This document shows, one piece after another, positions 1-12,782 of a DNA stretch of 64,000 bases (positions within the stretch are counted from its first letter, which is position 1; every line of letters starts with the position of its first letter). A program made the translations under genes and the position numbers. The notes under the pieces were generated by a model. That model searched no databases. It was not told the origin of the DNA and saw only the letters and a list, made by a program, of their open reading frames with translations. This DNA is from Lichenostomus cassidix (Eukaryota > Chordata > Aves > Passeriformes > Meliphagidae), in contig CM039182.1 in assembly GCA_008360975.2 (NCBI GenBank), positions 61,478,016 to 61,542,015 of the forward strand, written 5' to 3'.

Positions 1-1172
1 TGTCACAAAATGGAGGTTTGAATGGCAGGTACCTGTGGCAGAGCTCACACAAGATGGCCCATACTATCCTGGCATCTTATTATGTCCAGGGCTTAGGGGA
101 ATCAGGTCTTTGGGAAACACATGAAAATACTCTTCCATGAAAACTGTTTTACTGTAAGTACACCTGGGTGCAGCCACAATAACATGAAGTTGTCTTATTG
201 TGTAATAGGTGGGAAAGAGCCATGCTAGACAAGCTGATAAAGGTTACAATCTGTTGCTGGAGTTAAATCTGCCCTTCTTCCAAGTTCAATGACAGATTCA
301 GTAAATATTTGTTTAGGGACAGCTGTAATAATAAGATACATGTTTTTTGCAAACTTTAGCCATGTAGAGTGAAATTCTGCTATTGGCTATGCACATTCTG
401 ACTTTCCTTGTGTCATCAGGTATTAAATGTGAGAGAGATCACTGTGTCACAAAGAAGAAAACAAAATAAATACACAAACAACAATCCACAAATGAAACTA
501 GCTGTGAAGAAAGTTGCTTAATTTGTGGAGGTTAAGATTCTGCAAAGTGCAACATGTTGTATACTTCCAGGCAAGTTTGAATAGATTCCACAGCTTGGAA
601 AAGGTAGACTTGTCTTTGCATTCAGTCCTAGGAATTTGAAATCATTACCAAGAAGCATCCAGGATTTCAAATATTTGACTGAACTATTTTGCAGCTAGAA
701 CAGAACCTGAATTTCATGTTGTTCTGTCATGAAATTCCTCATTTTTCATCCACTATAATTTGTGTGAGACTAAATTCATATACATGAGCCTAGCATTTCC
801 AGTTGCAGTCTCAAGCAGAACTGAGCAAAATACTTTTTATCCCAATGCTTTGTGACTTGAAAAACAAGAAGGGAAAAAATGGAAGAAATTTAGATCTTGG
901 TCTCTATTTTCGCAACAGTCCTACATTTCTGTAATTCTGTGCATATAGTTCAGAATCAGAGATAAGCAAATTTCTTTATTTCATACAAATGTGTAGAAGT
1001 GATTTGTTTGCACAGATCTTAGTTCTGCCTGAAACTACTTCCACAGAGTTTAGTGCTGAAGTTACGAGGAACACAATCTTAAAGTATAGGAAACTCATCT
1101 CTGGTTTATAATTAAAAGGAGACATTGAAGATAGAGCAAATATGAAGATTTAATAAAGCAGCATATACTCAC
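1..1172 (-). other. Intron (partial), nothing recognised
   Basis: AT-rich sequence downstream of the last visible exon, without a collagen-like reading frame, repeat family or RNA gene that I can identify. Confidence 0.7.
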
Positions 1173-1238
1173 TAGAGGCCCAAGCAGTCCTTTAATTTCA
1201 GTAAAATTAAAAAATCCATCTGTATCATTGAGAAGTAA
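1173..1238 (-). CDS. COL15A1: COL15A1 exon: non-collagenous break with N-glycosylation sequons
   Basis: This 66-nt phase-0 exon (acceptor ttttttag, donor gtgagt) encodes LLLNDTDGFFNFTEIKGLLG and then PL. The hydrophobic GFFNFTEI segment lines up with GFMNFSDI, which I recall from the same place in mammalian collagen XV. Two N-glycosylation sequons, NDT and NFT, are present. Gly-X-Y register restarts at the end (GLL GPL). The next exon lies below position 1. Confidence 0.88.
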
Positions 1239-1888
1239 CTAAAAAGGGGGTTAAGAAACAGGTTATTTCAAATCGATTATATAAGGCACACACATATTTT
1301 TAGAAATGTACAGTTATCTCTTTATAACTATGAAAAAACCCCAAACATAAATCAGGCCACAGAAAAAGCTCTCTACTACTTATTATTGTTATACATCTGG
1401 AATAACAAAACCTTGGATTTGTCTTGCATTTCTGTGGTAAATATCTCAGAATGCTTTCAAAAATTTAATTAAATGACTCTCATCTTTAATTTGAAAGCTA
1501 TGATGCCAAAATTTGCAGCCTGAAGTAATTTCTCCTCCACAAGATAAAGATGAAATGGAGGTTTTATGCTCCAGTATGCCACTGGCATTCTAAGATGGTG
1601 AATCAGTCTGAGTACACTCATTCTGTTGCAGAATTGAAGTTTTAATTATATTCTGGACATGTCTGCATCACACTATGCAGCGCCATGCCATGGTTCCTAA
1701 GGCAATCTTGATCATGCTGCCATGTCTGAAACTAGCTTGGAACCCCAAACTTGGAGATGGAGCAGCCCCTATGCTACCCAGCTCTGAGCCTCAAGTTTCC
1801 TGAACAGAGCAGTATAATTGCATTGCTTGCTATCCTAGAATTGGTGAGCTCCCCATTAGCTCAGGCATTTCTGTATAATTCAATTACG

Positions 1889-2720
1889 GAATCATAATAA
1901 TGAAGGTGGGCAGGGACTTTTGGAGCTCTGGTCCAACACTCCCCAAAGGAGGACTGAATGGATCAAGTCACTCAGGGACTTGCCCAGTTAATTCTTGAAC
2001 CCCTCTAAGGATGGAGATGCCACAATTGTTTTTGGCAACCAGTTAAAGTATTTGATCATCATCAGGATAAAAAAAGGCTTTACTTATATTTAATTGGAAT
2101 TTCCCTTCTCCCAGCTTGGGTCTGTTGCATCTTATAATATTTCCATAAACCTGCATGAGGCTGCTTCTATCTTCTCTGTGTCCTCTGATTAGGTTGTTCC
2201 AGACAGAAACACAGTCTCTCTTTAGCCTGCTTTTCACCAGTCTGAGCAGACTCAGTTCTCTCAGTGCTCTGGTCCCCTGAACATCTTGGCAGTCCTGCAT
2301 GGGGCTTGCTCCACTATGTCAATGCCTTATGCTGGGGATCTCACAGCTGGACACAGTACTCTGGAAACAGTCTTATGAATGCCAATCACAACTCTCTGAG
2401 TCTATCAGTTGAGCCAATTTTCCACCAATTCTATAATTCTCTTGTCCATTTCATAGGTCATCAGTGTGGTGATAGCAAGGATTTGGGGAACTGCATCAGA
2501 AGCCCTGCTAAAGTCAGGGTCTACAAATTCAATGCCCATCCCTTGTCCTCAGAGTAGCAATGATTTTGATCAGGAACAAACTGCCATTAGCAAAGCTGTG
2601 TTGGTTGCTCCCCATCAGATTCTTGTTCTGATGTTATGATTAGGCTTTCATTTTGGTTTCAGATAGCTAACTTTCTGGTTTAAATAGGGGCTCCCCATAT
2701 TGTAAGTCTTAGAGTATAGT
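1889..2720 (-). mobile_element. CR1 LINE fragment, old
   Basis: Read on the minus strand, this has the CR1 3' half pattern. On the + strand one sees the typical reversed landmarks: a phrase like agggacttttggagctctggtccaac, then tttagcctgcttttcaccag, then cagctggacacagtactctgg. It is heavily diverged with no open reverse transcriptase frame. Boundaries are approximate. Confidence 0.7.
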
Positions 2721-2927
2721 TCAAGATAGACAATATGTTAAGTGCTTGCTCCACATAAATGTTTTACGTGAAAATATATTCTAACTTGGTTTTTGTCATT
2801 TGTCTAATTTCTTTCACTCCAACAGTCCTATTTGGCACTTTATTCTTGTTTTGGATTAAGAAATATGTCCTGAATCTCCTGGGAAGCTTGAATTGGTCCA
2901 TTTGTCTAGCAGGCAAGCTATGCCATC

Positions 2928-3189
2928 TGTCGCTGTTGAGCCGCTAGCAGAGAAAAAGACCCGGATTCTCAGCGTGGCATGAAAAGAGAGCTTTATTATT
3001 TTGATTCCAACTTATATAGATTTTTCAGAGGTCACCCAGATTGGTCAGTCAGAAACCTCCGCCTAGGCCTGATTGGCCAGGCCTGAACTGTCCAAATCTT
3101 GAGACACTGTTTTTAATAACATCCAAACTTTATCTTTGTTTATAAAACACAGAAGAAAATTCTCATGGGAAAGACCTGTGCTAGCCACA
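2928..3189 (-). mobile_element. Solo LTR, family A copy 1
   Basis: This 262-bp element starts tgtcgctgttgagcc and ends gtgctagccaca (TG...CA ends), flanked by a perfect 6-bp repeat gccatc (2922-2927 and 3190-3195). Copies at 10772, 22104 and 28126 share its whole length, including the core gataaagtttggatgttatt (here reversed) and a polyadenylation-like element. Ends plus 6-bp duplications indicate a retroviral LTR of the alpha/beta (ERVK-like) type. No internal viral genes adjoin it, so it is a solo LTR. Confidence 0.9.
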
Positions 3190-3453
3190 GCCATCCATTT
3201 CAATACAAGGCTCTGAAGCAGCATATTCCCATTAAATGTAATGAAAATCTGAATTTCACAAGGCCAGGACAGGGCATGCCTTCAGGTGCCAGGGATTTAT
3301 TTAGCACATGAATAAACATGTTGTCACTGAGGTTTTGTGAAATCTGAATGCCTCTTTTTGAGCTTGTAATCATGTGCAAATGAACGCTACCAGATCACAG
3401 TCTTTCCCAACATTTGTTATGAATACAGTATCCAGGAACTGAGTTTGAAACTA

Positions 3454-3540
3454 CCCTGCTTCGAACAGGAGGTTTGACCATATGACCTCCAGAGATCACT
3501 TCCAATATTTTTATGAGTCTCTGAATACTGTTTTTCTCAC
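3454..3540 (+). mobile_element. CR1 LINE 3' end, short
   Basis: The phrase ccctgcttcgaacagga, followed by a gacctccagagatcacttcc phrase, is the usual CR1 3' untranslated end in sense orientation. It stops just before the pentanucleotide array. Confidence 0.7.
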
Positions 3541-3550
3541 CCAGATCACA

Positions 3551-3861
3551 CATCCTATGCTATGCTATGCTATGCTATGTTATGCTATCCTGTCCTATCC
3601 TATCCTATCCTATCCTATGATATCCTATCCTATGATATCCTATCCTATGATATCCTATCCTATCCTATCCTATCCTATCCTATCCTATCCTATCCTATCC
3701 TATCCTATCCTATCCTATGATATCCTATCCTATCCTATCCTATCCTATCCTATCCTATCCTATCCTATCCTATCCTATCCTATCCTATCCTATCCTACCC
3801 TACCCTACCCTACCCTACCCTACCCTATCCTATCCTATCCCATCCTATCCAATCCAATCCT
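3551..3861. repeat. Pentanucleotide tandem array (TATCC)n with variant blocks
   Basis: About 62 five-base units in 311 bp. The left edge is a block of tatgc units, the middle is mostly tatcc with scattered tatga, then comes a run of tannc variants (taccc, about six), and the right edge drifts into catcc and aatcc. Because 5 and 3 are coprime, all frames stay open, which produces spurious Ser-Tyr-Pro-Ile-Leu repeat ORFs. No coding function is supported. Confidence 0.97.
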
Positions 3862-6800
3862 CATCTGAGCATGGCAATGTATGGTCAATTTTCAGTACTT
3901 TGAGGTCATATTGCATGATTCATACAGCTAAAGCTTGTTGCTTTTAGCTCGGTGTTTCTTCCCACTCCCAGTCCTCATGTTCTACAGAAACCACTGGAAA
4001 AATTGTCAAGTAAAAATAGAGTTTAAATCCTCTATCTCCCAGACTGAATGAACTCTGCTGCATTCTTGAGGGGTAGTGTGATGCCCTTGGTCCCACTCTA
4101 TTTCCAGTTCTATACAACCCAGAAAAGGAACAGGACATGGGCTGTTACTTAAATGACAGTAATAGAATAGTCCTGCTGCTGCAATTGTTCTGCTTTATCT
4201 ACAACTGGTGGCAGAAATCCAGGAGCCCTGGGTTTACACGGTTTTTTCATTGTGGAATCACTCAGTATTCATTGCTTTTGGGCTCAGTCCAAACTGTATT
4301 CAAGTCAGTGAAAAGAATCCCAAAGGCTTTGCTGAGTTTGGGATCAGCAAGATAAAGATTAAATGGAAATTCAACAGGTATATATTTTATATATACAGTT
4401 GATCTGCAAATGGAAATTGTGAAGTCAGAAAACTGTACATAATGCTGAAGAAGATTTGAAAACAAAAGGTAGAAGAATGATGATTAGAGACAAAGATTGC
4501 ACTCTTCACAACCTCCTCCAGGTGTCTAGTTGCTAATCTTGGATTTGGTTGTGCAAACAGCTTTAATAACAATAATTCCGCAGTGTAAGTCTTCAACAGC
4601 TTGAATTAGTTCAGAAAGTGCTGACTACAAAAGTAAGGACAACATTGTTTTCCATATTTTCATCACTGTTTTGTTTTGGGATGATTGCCTGGGTTGGTTT
4701 TTAAGTAAACCTTCAGCTTTGCACTCAAAAGGCATGAATATGGCCTTATTAGAATTATAGAAAGAAGAGAGGCAATGAATTCTTTTGACATGTGCTTTAC
4801 ACCCTCAACATTAACGTTTCTTTGTGACTTTTGTTTCTTGTACTTACACTGTGGGTAAATAATGTCAGCCAAATATAAATGTTTGAAAGTTTGAAATTTA
4901 AATACAATAATATTTCTGTATTCAAAATTACTTCTGTGCTATACCAAACTAAATTTGTGAGATAAAATCATAGCAACAAATACTATGGTTTTCTGGTTAT
5001 CATGATTATATTCATGGAATTGCACTGAGTATCAGAGACGATGCTCCAAAAGAGTGAAATAGTCAATATGGGATGCGGAATATTGATTTCAGTGTTTTGG
5101 AATATCAAACAGCAGCAAGCAGAGGCACAAAGTTTTTTCAAACAGGACAGGTCAGAGCAGATTTCTTGATCAATCCCAGGAGTCAACAGAGGGGGCAGAA
5201 AGGACGAGAAGCCTCTGAAGACCCACAGTGCTGGGGGGAACTGCAGAAACCTGGAAATGGATACGTTCTACTGCGGACCTCAGTTTTACCCTACCATGTA
5301 TTTTCATGGTATGAGAAGTGGTTCCTGAAGGAACCAAATCCCCTCCATTCACATAGGGACCAGGTTAAATGAGGAGGAAACCAAGGTCCACGGTCAGTGC
5401 AGCTCAATCAATGTGCTATTGGCCAGATACTGGTGAGGTCTGGCCCTGAGCCACAGCTCTCCACATCAGGTCTAAATATTTCAACAGTGGTGAACCTGCA
5501 CTGATTCTTTAATTGCTTTTAATTTTGTCAAGAAGAATAAAGTCTGTTTAGTTGTAGCCATACAGCCTTTCTTATGAAAACTTCCTTCCAACCCTGAGGG
5601 ATCAGCCCATTCGACTTCTGTAGCCCCAGAAGTATTGTCCTTGGCTACATAATGGTTAAATGAATGAACTAAATGACCCTGACCTGGGGAGTGATCTCTC
5701 TAACTGCCCTGTGGTTCACTCAGATCACTGATCTCTGCTGCTCTACCTACATCAAGCCAATATCCACATTACAACAGCTAGCAGTGGTATTTATTTTAGT
5801 TCTGCAATTCCAACTTCAATTGATAGGTCTGCTTGCAATAGTTCTTTTCCATATTTGAAGCTCACTGTGAAAGATGAGAGACTGAGTCAACAAAACGCAC
5901 TTGGATAATTTAATGTCTATCTCAGCAAATGTATTGCAAGCAAATGTCCTGTTCTTACACAAACACTTGTGAGATAGGAAGAATTCAATATCACACATAG
6001 TGACGTATACTTCCACACATGTTTAATTAACTGTATCAAAATCCAGCACACCAAGTCATCAGAGAAATCTTCTAATTAAAAATACAGAGGCTTTGGAGCA
6101 CATGAGGACAGATGGCTCTTGCTGTACCTCCCCAGACCACCTATAATACAAATGTATATAAAGCCACACATATTATGCCCACAATGTTTTAAGAGAGCTT
6201 ACTTCAAAGAAGGATATGGGTTTCTGTGTGTATTTGTAATACACCTAATGCAATACAGCTTCTGCCAGGATCTGTACATTTCTGCAATACATGGTAAAAG
6301 TGCAGGGGGTCTGGACAGTTCAGAGGATGAACATTAGGTTTCTTCAGACATAGCTACATGTTAGACAGATGTGTGGACTGTGACTATCACATGTAGGGAG
6401 CCATGCAGCCTCCAGCAAACTAGTTTATGTCAGCTTCAGTAATCTTCTTACATTTCTTTTACATACTGTCCTCCCTCTGAGGATATCACAGTGTTTTTTC
6501 AAGTATAAATGAGCTATGTAACAACACATTGAGGCTCATTATTACTGCAAACAGAGCTATTAGGTCACTGATAACAGTTAAGGCCCCACAGTGGCACCAT
6601 GGCTTGGCTGTGAGAAAGAATATGAATTTTACATCAGCATTTCTATCACAGTTATGGAACAGTTCCCCAGAAACCCCAACAGAATTCTGATGAAGTGTAG
6701 AGCTGGTGACAGTCCCATTATGAGCAGGACTTTGAACAAGATCTTCAGACAGCCAGCATTTCTGTGAATCTGTAATTCTGCTCATCCAAGCCTCAGGATC

Positions 6801-7771
6801 CAAGATCCTCAAATTCTGCATGGATTCCCAGTAATTTCAGTAAAGAAAAAAACAGTTCTGTTGGGATGGGTGATGCAGCCCATGGGATGCCAATTAATGC
6901 TGTATTTGCTATCCATAGCAGAAGCCTAAGTGAAAGCCTAGTTGTTTCAGTCAAAAAAGGTTATGCGTAGTTCAGCTTTATGATAATGTTAGTGCTAAGC
7001 TCCCCCTAACACAGATTTCTCAGCTGGGCATTTTCTCTTGCAATTACAAAGTACTCCTTATTGCTCTTATATCCATTCTTATGGACTAATCTGGCTGTTT
7101 TAGACTCCTCCACCTCTCAGAGCTGAAGTTTCCTGCAGCCCCTCACAGCTCCTCCAGATCTTAATGTCATACCAAGCCACCTACTAGGATTTTTGTTGTC
7201 AGCTCCAAACAGGATTCATCCTAATCTCCAGCTTTCACTACTGCTAATAGCACTGTTTTTGCAAAGGCTGATGCACACACAGCAAAACTAACTGAAAATA
7301 CACCTGCATCTAAAGTATACTGGAGAATTTTTATGACCTTCTAGTATTTTACCCTTTGTTGCTTTCACAACGGAGTCAGTGCTCTGGTTTGTGTAGTGGA
7401 CAACTGTCAGGAAATGTCTCTCCCCCACATACTGCTGTGCCTTGGGTGCTTTGCTTTGTTAAATATTCCCAGTTTTGTATTTCTTTGTTGATTTTTATTT
7501 GATTTTCACAAGTCCTGCAGAATCACCTAAAGTTTGTGAGAGGTGCCCAATACGACCTCATAATTCTTGCAGGTAAGCTCTTTACCCACTTTCTTCCAAT
7601 CTAATATTTCCAAAACATATCCATTTGATAGAGACATATTGAGATTCTTTTGTTTTGAGGAGTAGACTTATGACCCAAATATGAGCAGCAGAATTGCCAG
7701 TGTGGTAACCTCTTGTGCCCTTCTCTTTGTAAAAGGAGTTACAGACCCCAATGCTTGATGTACACACTTAC

Positions 7772-7855
7772 CTCAGGTATTGCTACGACTGGACCTGGTG
7801 GTCCTGGTGGTCCGGGGGGTCCCACAATACTGTTCCCATCCTGTCCTGGTTCACC
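7772..7855 (-). CDS. COL15A1: COL15A1 exon: end of a collagenous block
   Basis: This 84-nt phase-0 exon (acceptor ttgaaacag, donor gtaagt) encodes [20 protein letters not shown], then GPVVAIPE. The SIVGPPG segment after a two-triplet interruption matches the SIVGPPG stretch I recall in collagen XV. The VVAIPE tail leaves triplet register and starts a non-collagenous break that continues in the exon at 1173-1238. Confidence 0.93.
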
Positions 7856-7954
7856 CTGTTTCAAAAGCATTAGCATTGTATGTGGAAAACCCATATACTA
7901 AGTGCTACATTTCACATAGATTTTTTTTAAAGAATGAAATCCACACAATCTCAC

Positions 7955-7990
7955 CCGAGGTCCTGGGTCACCCTTCTCCCCTTTTGGACC
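7955..7990 (-). CDS. COL15A1: COL15A1 36-nt exon, four triplets
   Basis: The exon encodes GPKGEKGDPGPR in phase 0 (acceptor cacctgcag, donor gtgaga). It sits only 99 bp upstream of the next exon, the shortest intron in the window. The charged GEKGDPGPRGEP stretch across the junction resembles a GEKGDRGPKGER run that I recall from mammalian collagen XV. Confidence 0.94.
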
Positions 7991-8899
7991 CTGCAGGTGA
8001 TAATAAAAAAATGAGCATAAGTGATTAAAAAGGGAAAATTATGAAATGTGCTTTTCCTTGCTTCACAAAAAGCACAACAGTGAATTGCATGTACAGAACG
8101 ATCAATTCCCAGCTCTCCCAAATCACACATGGGGCCAACGGGTTTCAACTCAGATCTTCTGAGGATTTGATGTTTAAAAGTATTTCCCCAAAATTTTGAC
8201 ATAGTTCACAGATGACTAGAAGCAAATGGGCATAAAACATTTAATTAGCTGGAAATTAATTCAGTGAACCTTTCTTTCACTGCACTGAAATCAGCCATCC
8301 CTGACTGTGCTGTCCTCTTCTGGCATCAACCACATCAGTTGTGTCCAGGATTTCCCAGGGGACCAGACAGGAGAAGACAGACGAGCTAAACTGTCATCTT
8401 TCAGGCAGCTTATTTCTAGACTTGATCAGCCCCTCGATAGAACTCCCCGTGCTGGGAATACAGACAGTTAGTCTGGCACAAGTGAGAGGAAGGCGCCAGG
8501 GGACGAGCCGTGGGACTCCCCAAGCAAAGCACACTGTAATCCTCGAGGGTCTTAGGCATGAGAAATACATTAAAATCACCTAGGAGCCGGCTGGCTTTCC
8601 TCTAATTAAAAGCAGAGCTGATTTCTGAATAATTAAAAGCAGAAGGGGCATCGAGGAATCAGAACTAGCCTCTGGAGATGCCTGTATCACTGCTGACTCA
8701 TGACGGAGGCACAGGCAAGGGACACCCTGCTCTGCTGCTTGGTGTCTGAGGTTACTGCTCCAGGTTAAGAAGGACAAACACAGCCCCAGCTCCTCACACT
8801 CTGCTAGCAAGTACTGGTAGGGCTCCTACTGATCCTTAAGTGGAATGTTTGGGAGCCAGAATGTGTTAGGTGATTGCAGATTATGATAACCCTACTCAC
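7991..8899 (-). other. Intron, nothing recognised
   Basis: No repeat family, RNA gene or additional triplet-encoding exon seen. Short open frames on both strands lack family resemblance. Confidence 0.7.
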
Positions 8900-8962
8900 C
8901 ACTCCACCAGGATGTCCAGTAATGCCAGGAAAGCCTGGTTTTCCATCTGTGCCTGGCATTCC
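8900..8962 (-). CDS. COL15A1: COL15A1 63-nt exon, seven triplets
   Basis: This phase-0 exon (acceptor ttgtggcag, donor gtgagt) encodes GMPGTDGKPGFPGITGHPGG plus V. The last triplet is GGV and register continues into GPK of the next exon. No break is present. Confidence 0.93.
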
Positions 8963-10104
8963 CTGCCACAACAAATACACTGTTATTCTCTCTAGACTGC
9001 ACTCAATTTCATGCAAGCTCAGTTTCATTCAAGGAGGCTGCCGTTGGGGAGGGACATGATTCAGAGTAGGCTGGTGGGCAGGTTTGGGGGAGGCTTATTA
9101 TCTCATTAGTCATCTGCTCTCTCCATTCCTTCTGCTCTTTCCCCCTCTCCAGAGCAGGTTTGCAGGCTTTTTTTCATGAAGCTTAAATCATTCTTCACTG
9201 CTTCCACCCCTGCTTAGCAAAAGGGTGAATTTTGCTGCTTTCCTCCCAAATACATTTGATGAATTATTTCCACCTTCCAGCTAAGTGACTATCAAGCTGG
9301 ACGAAGAGAAGGGCTGGAGACATTGGCATTGGACAGCATGTGGGGCAAAAAGCAGCCCCTGCTGTAGTTTAATACAGGACTGTATATGACTGCTGGAATC
9401 TGACAGCTGCTCTGTTCTGTGGGAAAAACAGAAGCAGTAATGATGATGCAGTTTGCCCCCAAAAAAAGGGATAAAAGAAGGCTCTATATTCTTAAAGGAT
9501 CAGATAAACTGTGGAGCTACACTTTTTGCATCTGTTTTTCTCTGTGTCATATGAAAAAGCGAAGGAAATGACACAGAGCAGCCTACTGATTCATCCAAGG
9601 GCCCAATTATCCCTGTTTTGTTTTAACAGTAGGGCCATTTTTTTGTTTGTCAGCTTGTTTGTTTGGTGGGGGGTTTTTGGTGGGTTCTTTTGTTGTTGTT
9701 TGTTTTGTTTTGTTTGGCTTTGAGGGTTTTTAAAATTTATTTGGTTGTTTTGTTTTGTTTTTTGTAAAGTACTGTTTTGATTCTCATTTTTTGCTCTGCT
9801 TCAAGAAAATATTTTTGGGTTTTAACAGTAGACAGTACCACCCTAAGAGATTTAATTTTAAACACATACCTTTTAGATGCAATTTTAACTACATTTTAAG
9901 CAGAAGTCTTAAGCACCAGGTTACACTGACTCCTGATACTCACAATTCAGCAGAGAAAGGGGTTTGTTTCCACAGAGAAGCCATCCTGGGCTTTAATATG
10001 CTGACAGAACAAGGAATGTTCATTATCGCCTAAGTGCATTAACAGATGAAAGGAAACTGAGGGAAGAAATTACTGAGGTTTTAGATCAGAAATAAACTTC
10101 CCAC
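8963..10104 (-). other. Intron with T/G-rich low-complexity tract
   Basis: From about 9640 to 9770 the + strand is a degenerate (TTTTG)n and G-run tract, so the transcript is A/C-rich here. The rest is unremarkable. Confidence 0.75.
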
Positions 10105-10140
10105 CTTTGAACCTGGTGGACCAATGTTGCCTCTTTCTCC
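10105..10140 (-). CDS. COL15A1: COL15A1 36-nt exon, four triplets
   Basis: The exon encodes GERGNIGPPGSK in phase 0. The acceptor is ctgtttcag and the donor gtggga, which is a weak match to consensus. Triplet register is continuous with GPK upstream and GMP downstream. Confidence 0.88.
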
Positions 10141-12782
10141 CTGAAACAGAGACAGAGTAGGGCTCAAGTATTAAAGTGAGCAGTAATTGCAAGATTTTAA
10201 AACATGTATGTTAATTTCCTTAAAAATGAAGGAACCAAACGGAGTAAAATGATTAGCAAAAATATGGCATGTTTTTGGTAAAATGATGCTTGGCATACAT
10301 TTGGGATTTGGTTCTGGGATTTTAACCACCTGGTTGCCACCCACATCTAAATAGTTTGTGGTTACGACTCATTATATTTGCTAAGCATCCACCAAGCCAC
10401 ATGCCTGCATCCTCATTTTGATGTCTGAAATCAGCACATGGTAATATTCCCCAGATCTACCAATGCAGCCATGACCTCATGCTCCTGCAAAGGGCTCACC
10501 ATCTTCCTTCCAAACAGCTAACTCAGTTCTCCCACACTGCTGCTCTCTCCACCTACCCAGGCACTATGTCAAACAAGTGAAATAATGAACACTGCACTGT
10601 TCCACCTTTGGGACTGATTCTGCAGGATTTTAGCCCTAAGTAGACGTGGTTCCTCGATTTTGTATCAGACAGAGAACATCCAATTTAATTTATTTCACTG
10701 GAGATAGAGAATGAATTAGCCATTGCCTCAAACATAATGTTTATGTTTACTGCTTTTTGGGAGCTCTTATATGTGGCTAGCACAGACCTTTCCCATGGGA
10801 ACTCTTTCTCTCTTCTTCCTGTGTTTTATAAACAAAGATAAAGTTTGGATGTTATTAAAAACAGTTTCTCGGATGTGGACAGTTCAGGCCTGGCCAACCA
10901 GGCCTAGGGGGAGGCTTCGAACTGACCAATCCAGGTGACCTTTGAAAAGTCTATATAAGATGCAATTAAATAATAAAATCTTCTTCTGGATGCCACCTTT
11001 TGAACCCAGGCCTTCTTACTCTGCTAGCGGCTCAACAGCGACACTTACATTCAAGAGTGCATGAAGACTGTAGACTGTTTTTTAATGAAAACAGCTTTTC
11101 ATAATAATAAAGGTGAAAGAAGAATTTGGATCTATGCTTCCTTGCTAAAAAAGAGGGAAAATTGATCATAGCAGGTCTTTAACAGCTATAACTTGTTTGG
11201 GGTATTTGATGGATGAAGGATGCATGAAACAGAACTATACCTTCAATTGCTCATGATGCATTAGCTCTTGGTTTTTGGAAGTGGGTGGTTGTTGTATTTT
11301 GCCACTGTTGCCTAGTGAAGTAATTTATAATTATGAAAAGTGGGTGTAAAATTCATGCCCATGAGAATGATAGTGTATTATAACCACTTTGTATTAATTT
11401 TGCTGTAGTGTACCTGGTTTTGGAAGATGCCAGGCAATAGCATGCTCCTTTCTGTTTTGCTGTATCTTGGGGATGAATGACTCAAGATTAAACCAAGCTG
11501 AGGGTCAAGTCTCTGGACAAGGTTTATGAGTATCTTTTCAGCTTCAGCCCAGTTCCTAAATCCTAGGAATGATGATATCTCAATTTCTGAAATCCTTGTG
11601 AAGAAGCATTTTTAGAAACAAAATTTCTAGCTAAGGGCGGACAATAAATTCTTAACAAAAAATATATTTTCAGTGTGGAGACTCAGCACCTACTCATGTG
11701 CACAGAGCAGAATCATGTGAGAGCACATCTATTCTTGCCAGTCTGTTGCAGTATCACTCGCCAACACATGTTGTGCAAATTGTGATTTTTTTTCACTCAT
11801 AAGTAATGTGCTCCAGCATTAATAGGAGTAGTACCAAAAGGAGGGATTTTTTTTCAGCCCTAGAAGCTGAGCTCTACAGACTCTAGACGGAGGGGGCTGG
11901 TCAGATCTTTGGTGGCTGTTGTCCAGTGAATCAGGTGAATGCAGTTATTGCTGGCAATCAGCAGCCAGTGCTTAGTGCTAGGTGTTAAGTTTAGGAGAAA
12001 ATTTCAGGGAGAGAGGATGGGGACCACCACCTCCTGTCTTCCATTTCCTCCTCTTTCAATGCTACTGTCATTTCCCATGGCAATGAAAACTTTGGGTTTC
12101 TTTAACTTCACCTTTAAGATGCTGTCATGCCGTACTATTAACCTGAGTGGTACTCGAGCTTAACGTAGGAATAGGAAAAGCCTCTTCCTAAGGACCCATT
12201 CTGTGAATGTGCCCTTTTCTTCCAGGATTTTTCATCTCTCCATTTTTAACTCACGGGTTGCATAACCAATAGGAACATCAAAGTGGAAAAATTCAGTCAC
12301 TTCTGAGCTCAAATCAAAACCAAGGTAAAGCAGTCATCACTCCCCTCTTCTTTCCCTCAGCACCTTCCAGAATGTTTTCCTATCACTTTCTGGGATGAGA
12401 AGGCCTCCTCATGCAGAGGGATCAGAGGCCTCCTCAATGCACTTCTCTTTCAACAGCATACATGTAACCTCTTGGAAACCAGAATGATGTATAAATGAGC
12501 AACAGAGAGAAATTGCCAAATGTCCTAAAAAATTACACAAAAATGCCGTGGAATGTAATGGCCCAGTTAGTATTTACTCACCGCTCTGGTTGGATATGAA
12601 ATAATTCTAATAATACACATTCTGGGTTGACACCCAGTGTAAATGGGAACAAAATTTGTCCCACACTTAATGAATCTTTAATGAAAGCTGTTATGTTCAG
12701 GCAAATTCTGGGGATACAGAAATAAAATAATTATAAAAAATATATGCCAGAGCAATATAGGTTAGTTTTCAAGCGTTTGTAC
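10141..12782 (-). other. Intron holding one solo LTR
   Basis: Apart from the LTR at 10772-11043 I recognise no element. No Gly-X-Y exon is visible. Confidence 0.7.
10772..11043 (+). mobile_element. Solo LTR, family A copy 2
   Basis: This 272-bp element begins tgtggctagcacagacc and ends gctcaacagcgaca. Flanking 6-mers are cttata (10766-10771) and cttaca (11044-11049), a duplication with one mismatch. It has a TATA-like tatata and an aataaa element as in the other copies. It is in the opposite orientation to copies 1 and 3. Confidence 0.88.

Larger units (their letters stand above)
1239..7771 (-). other. Intron with CR1 pieces, a solo LTR and a pentanucleotide array
   Basis: The first half holds an old CR1 copy, a solo LTR, a CR1 3' end and the pentamer array listed separately. 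From about 3900 to 7771 I see no exon, repeat family or RNA gene. Open frames here are short and lack similarity to known families. Confidence 0.75.

Noticed and set aside
3551..3861. CRISPR array
   Set aside because: Units are 5 bp without spacers, in a vertebrate-type intron.
3482..3947. Open frames encoding long Ser-Tyr-Pro-Ile-Leu repeats
   Set aside because: They are the translation of the pentanucleotide array, where all frames stay open because the unit length is not a multiple of 3.
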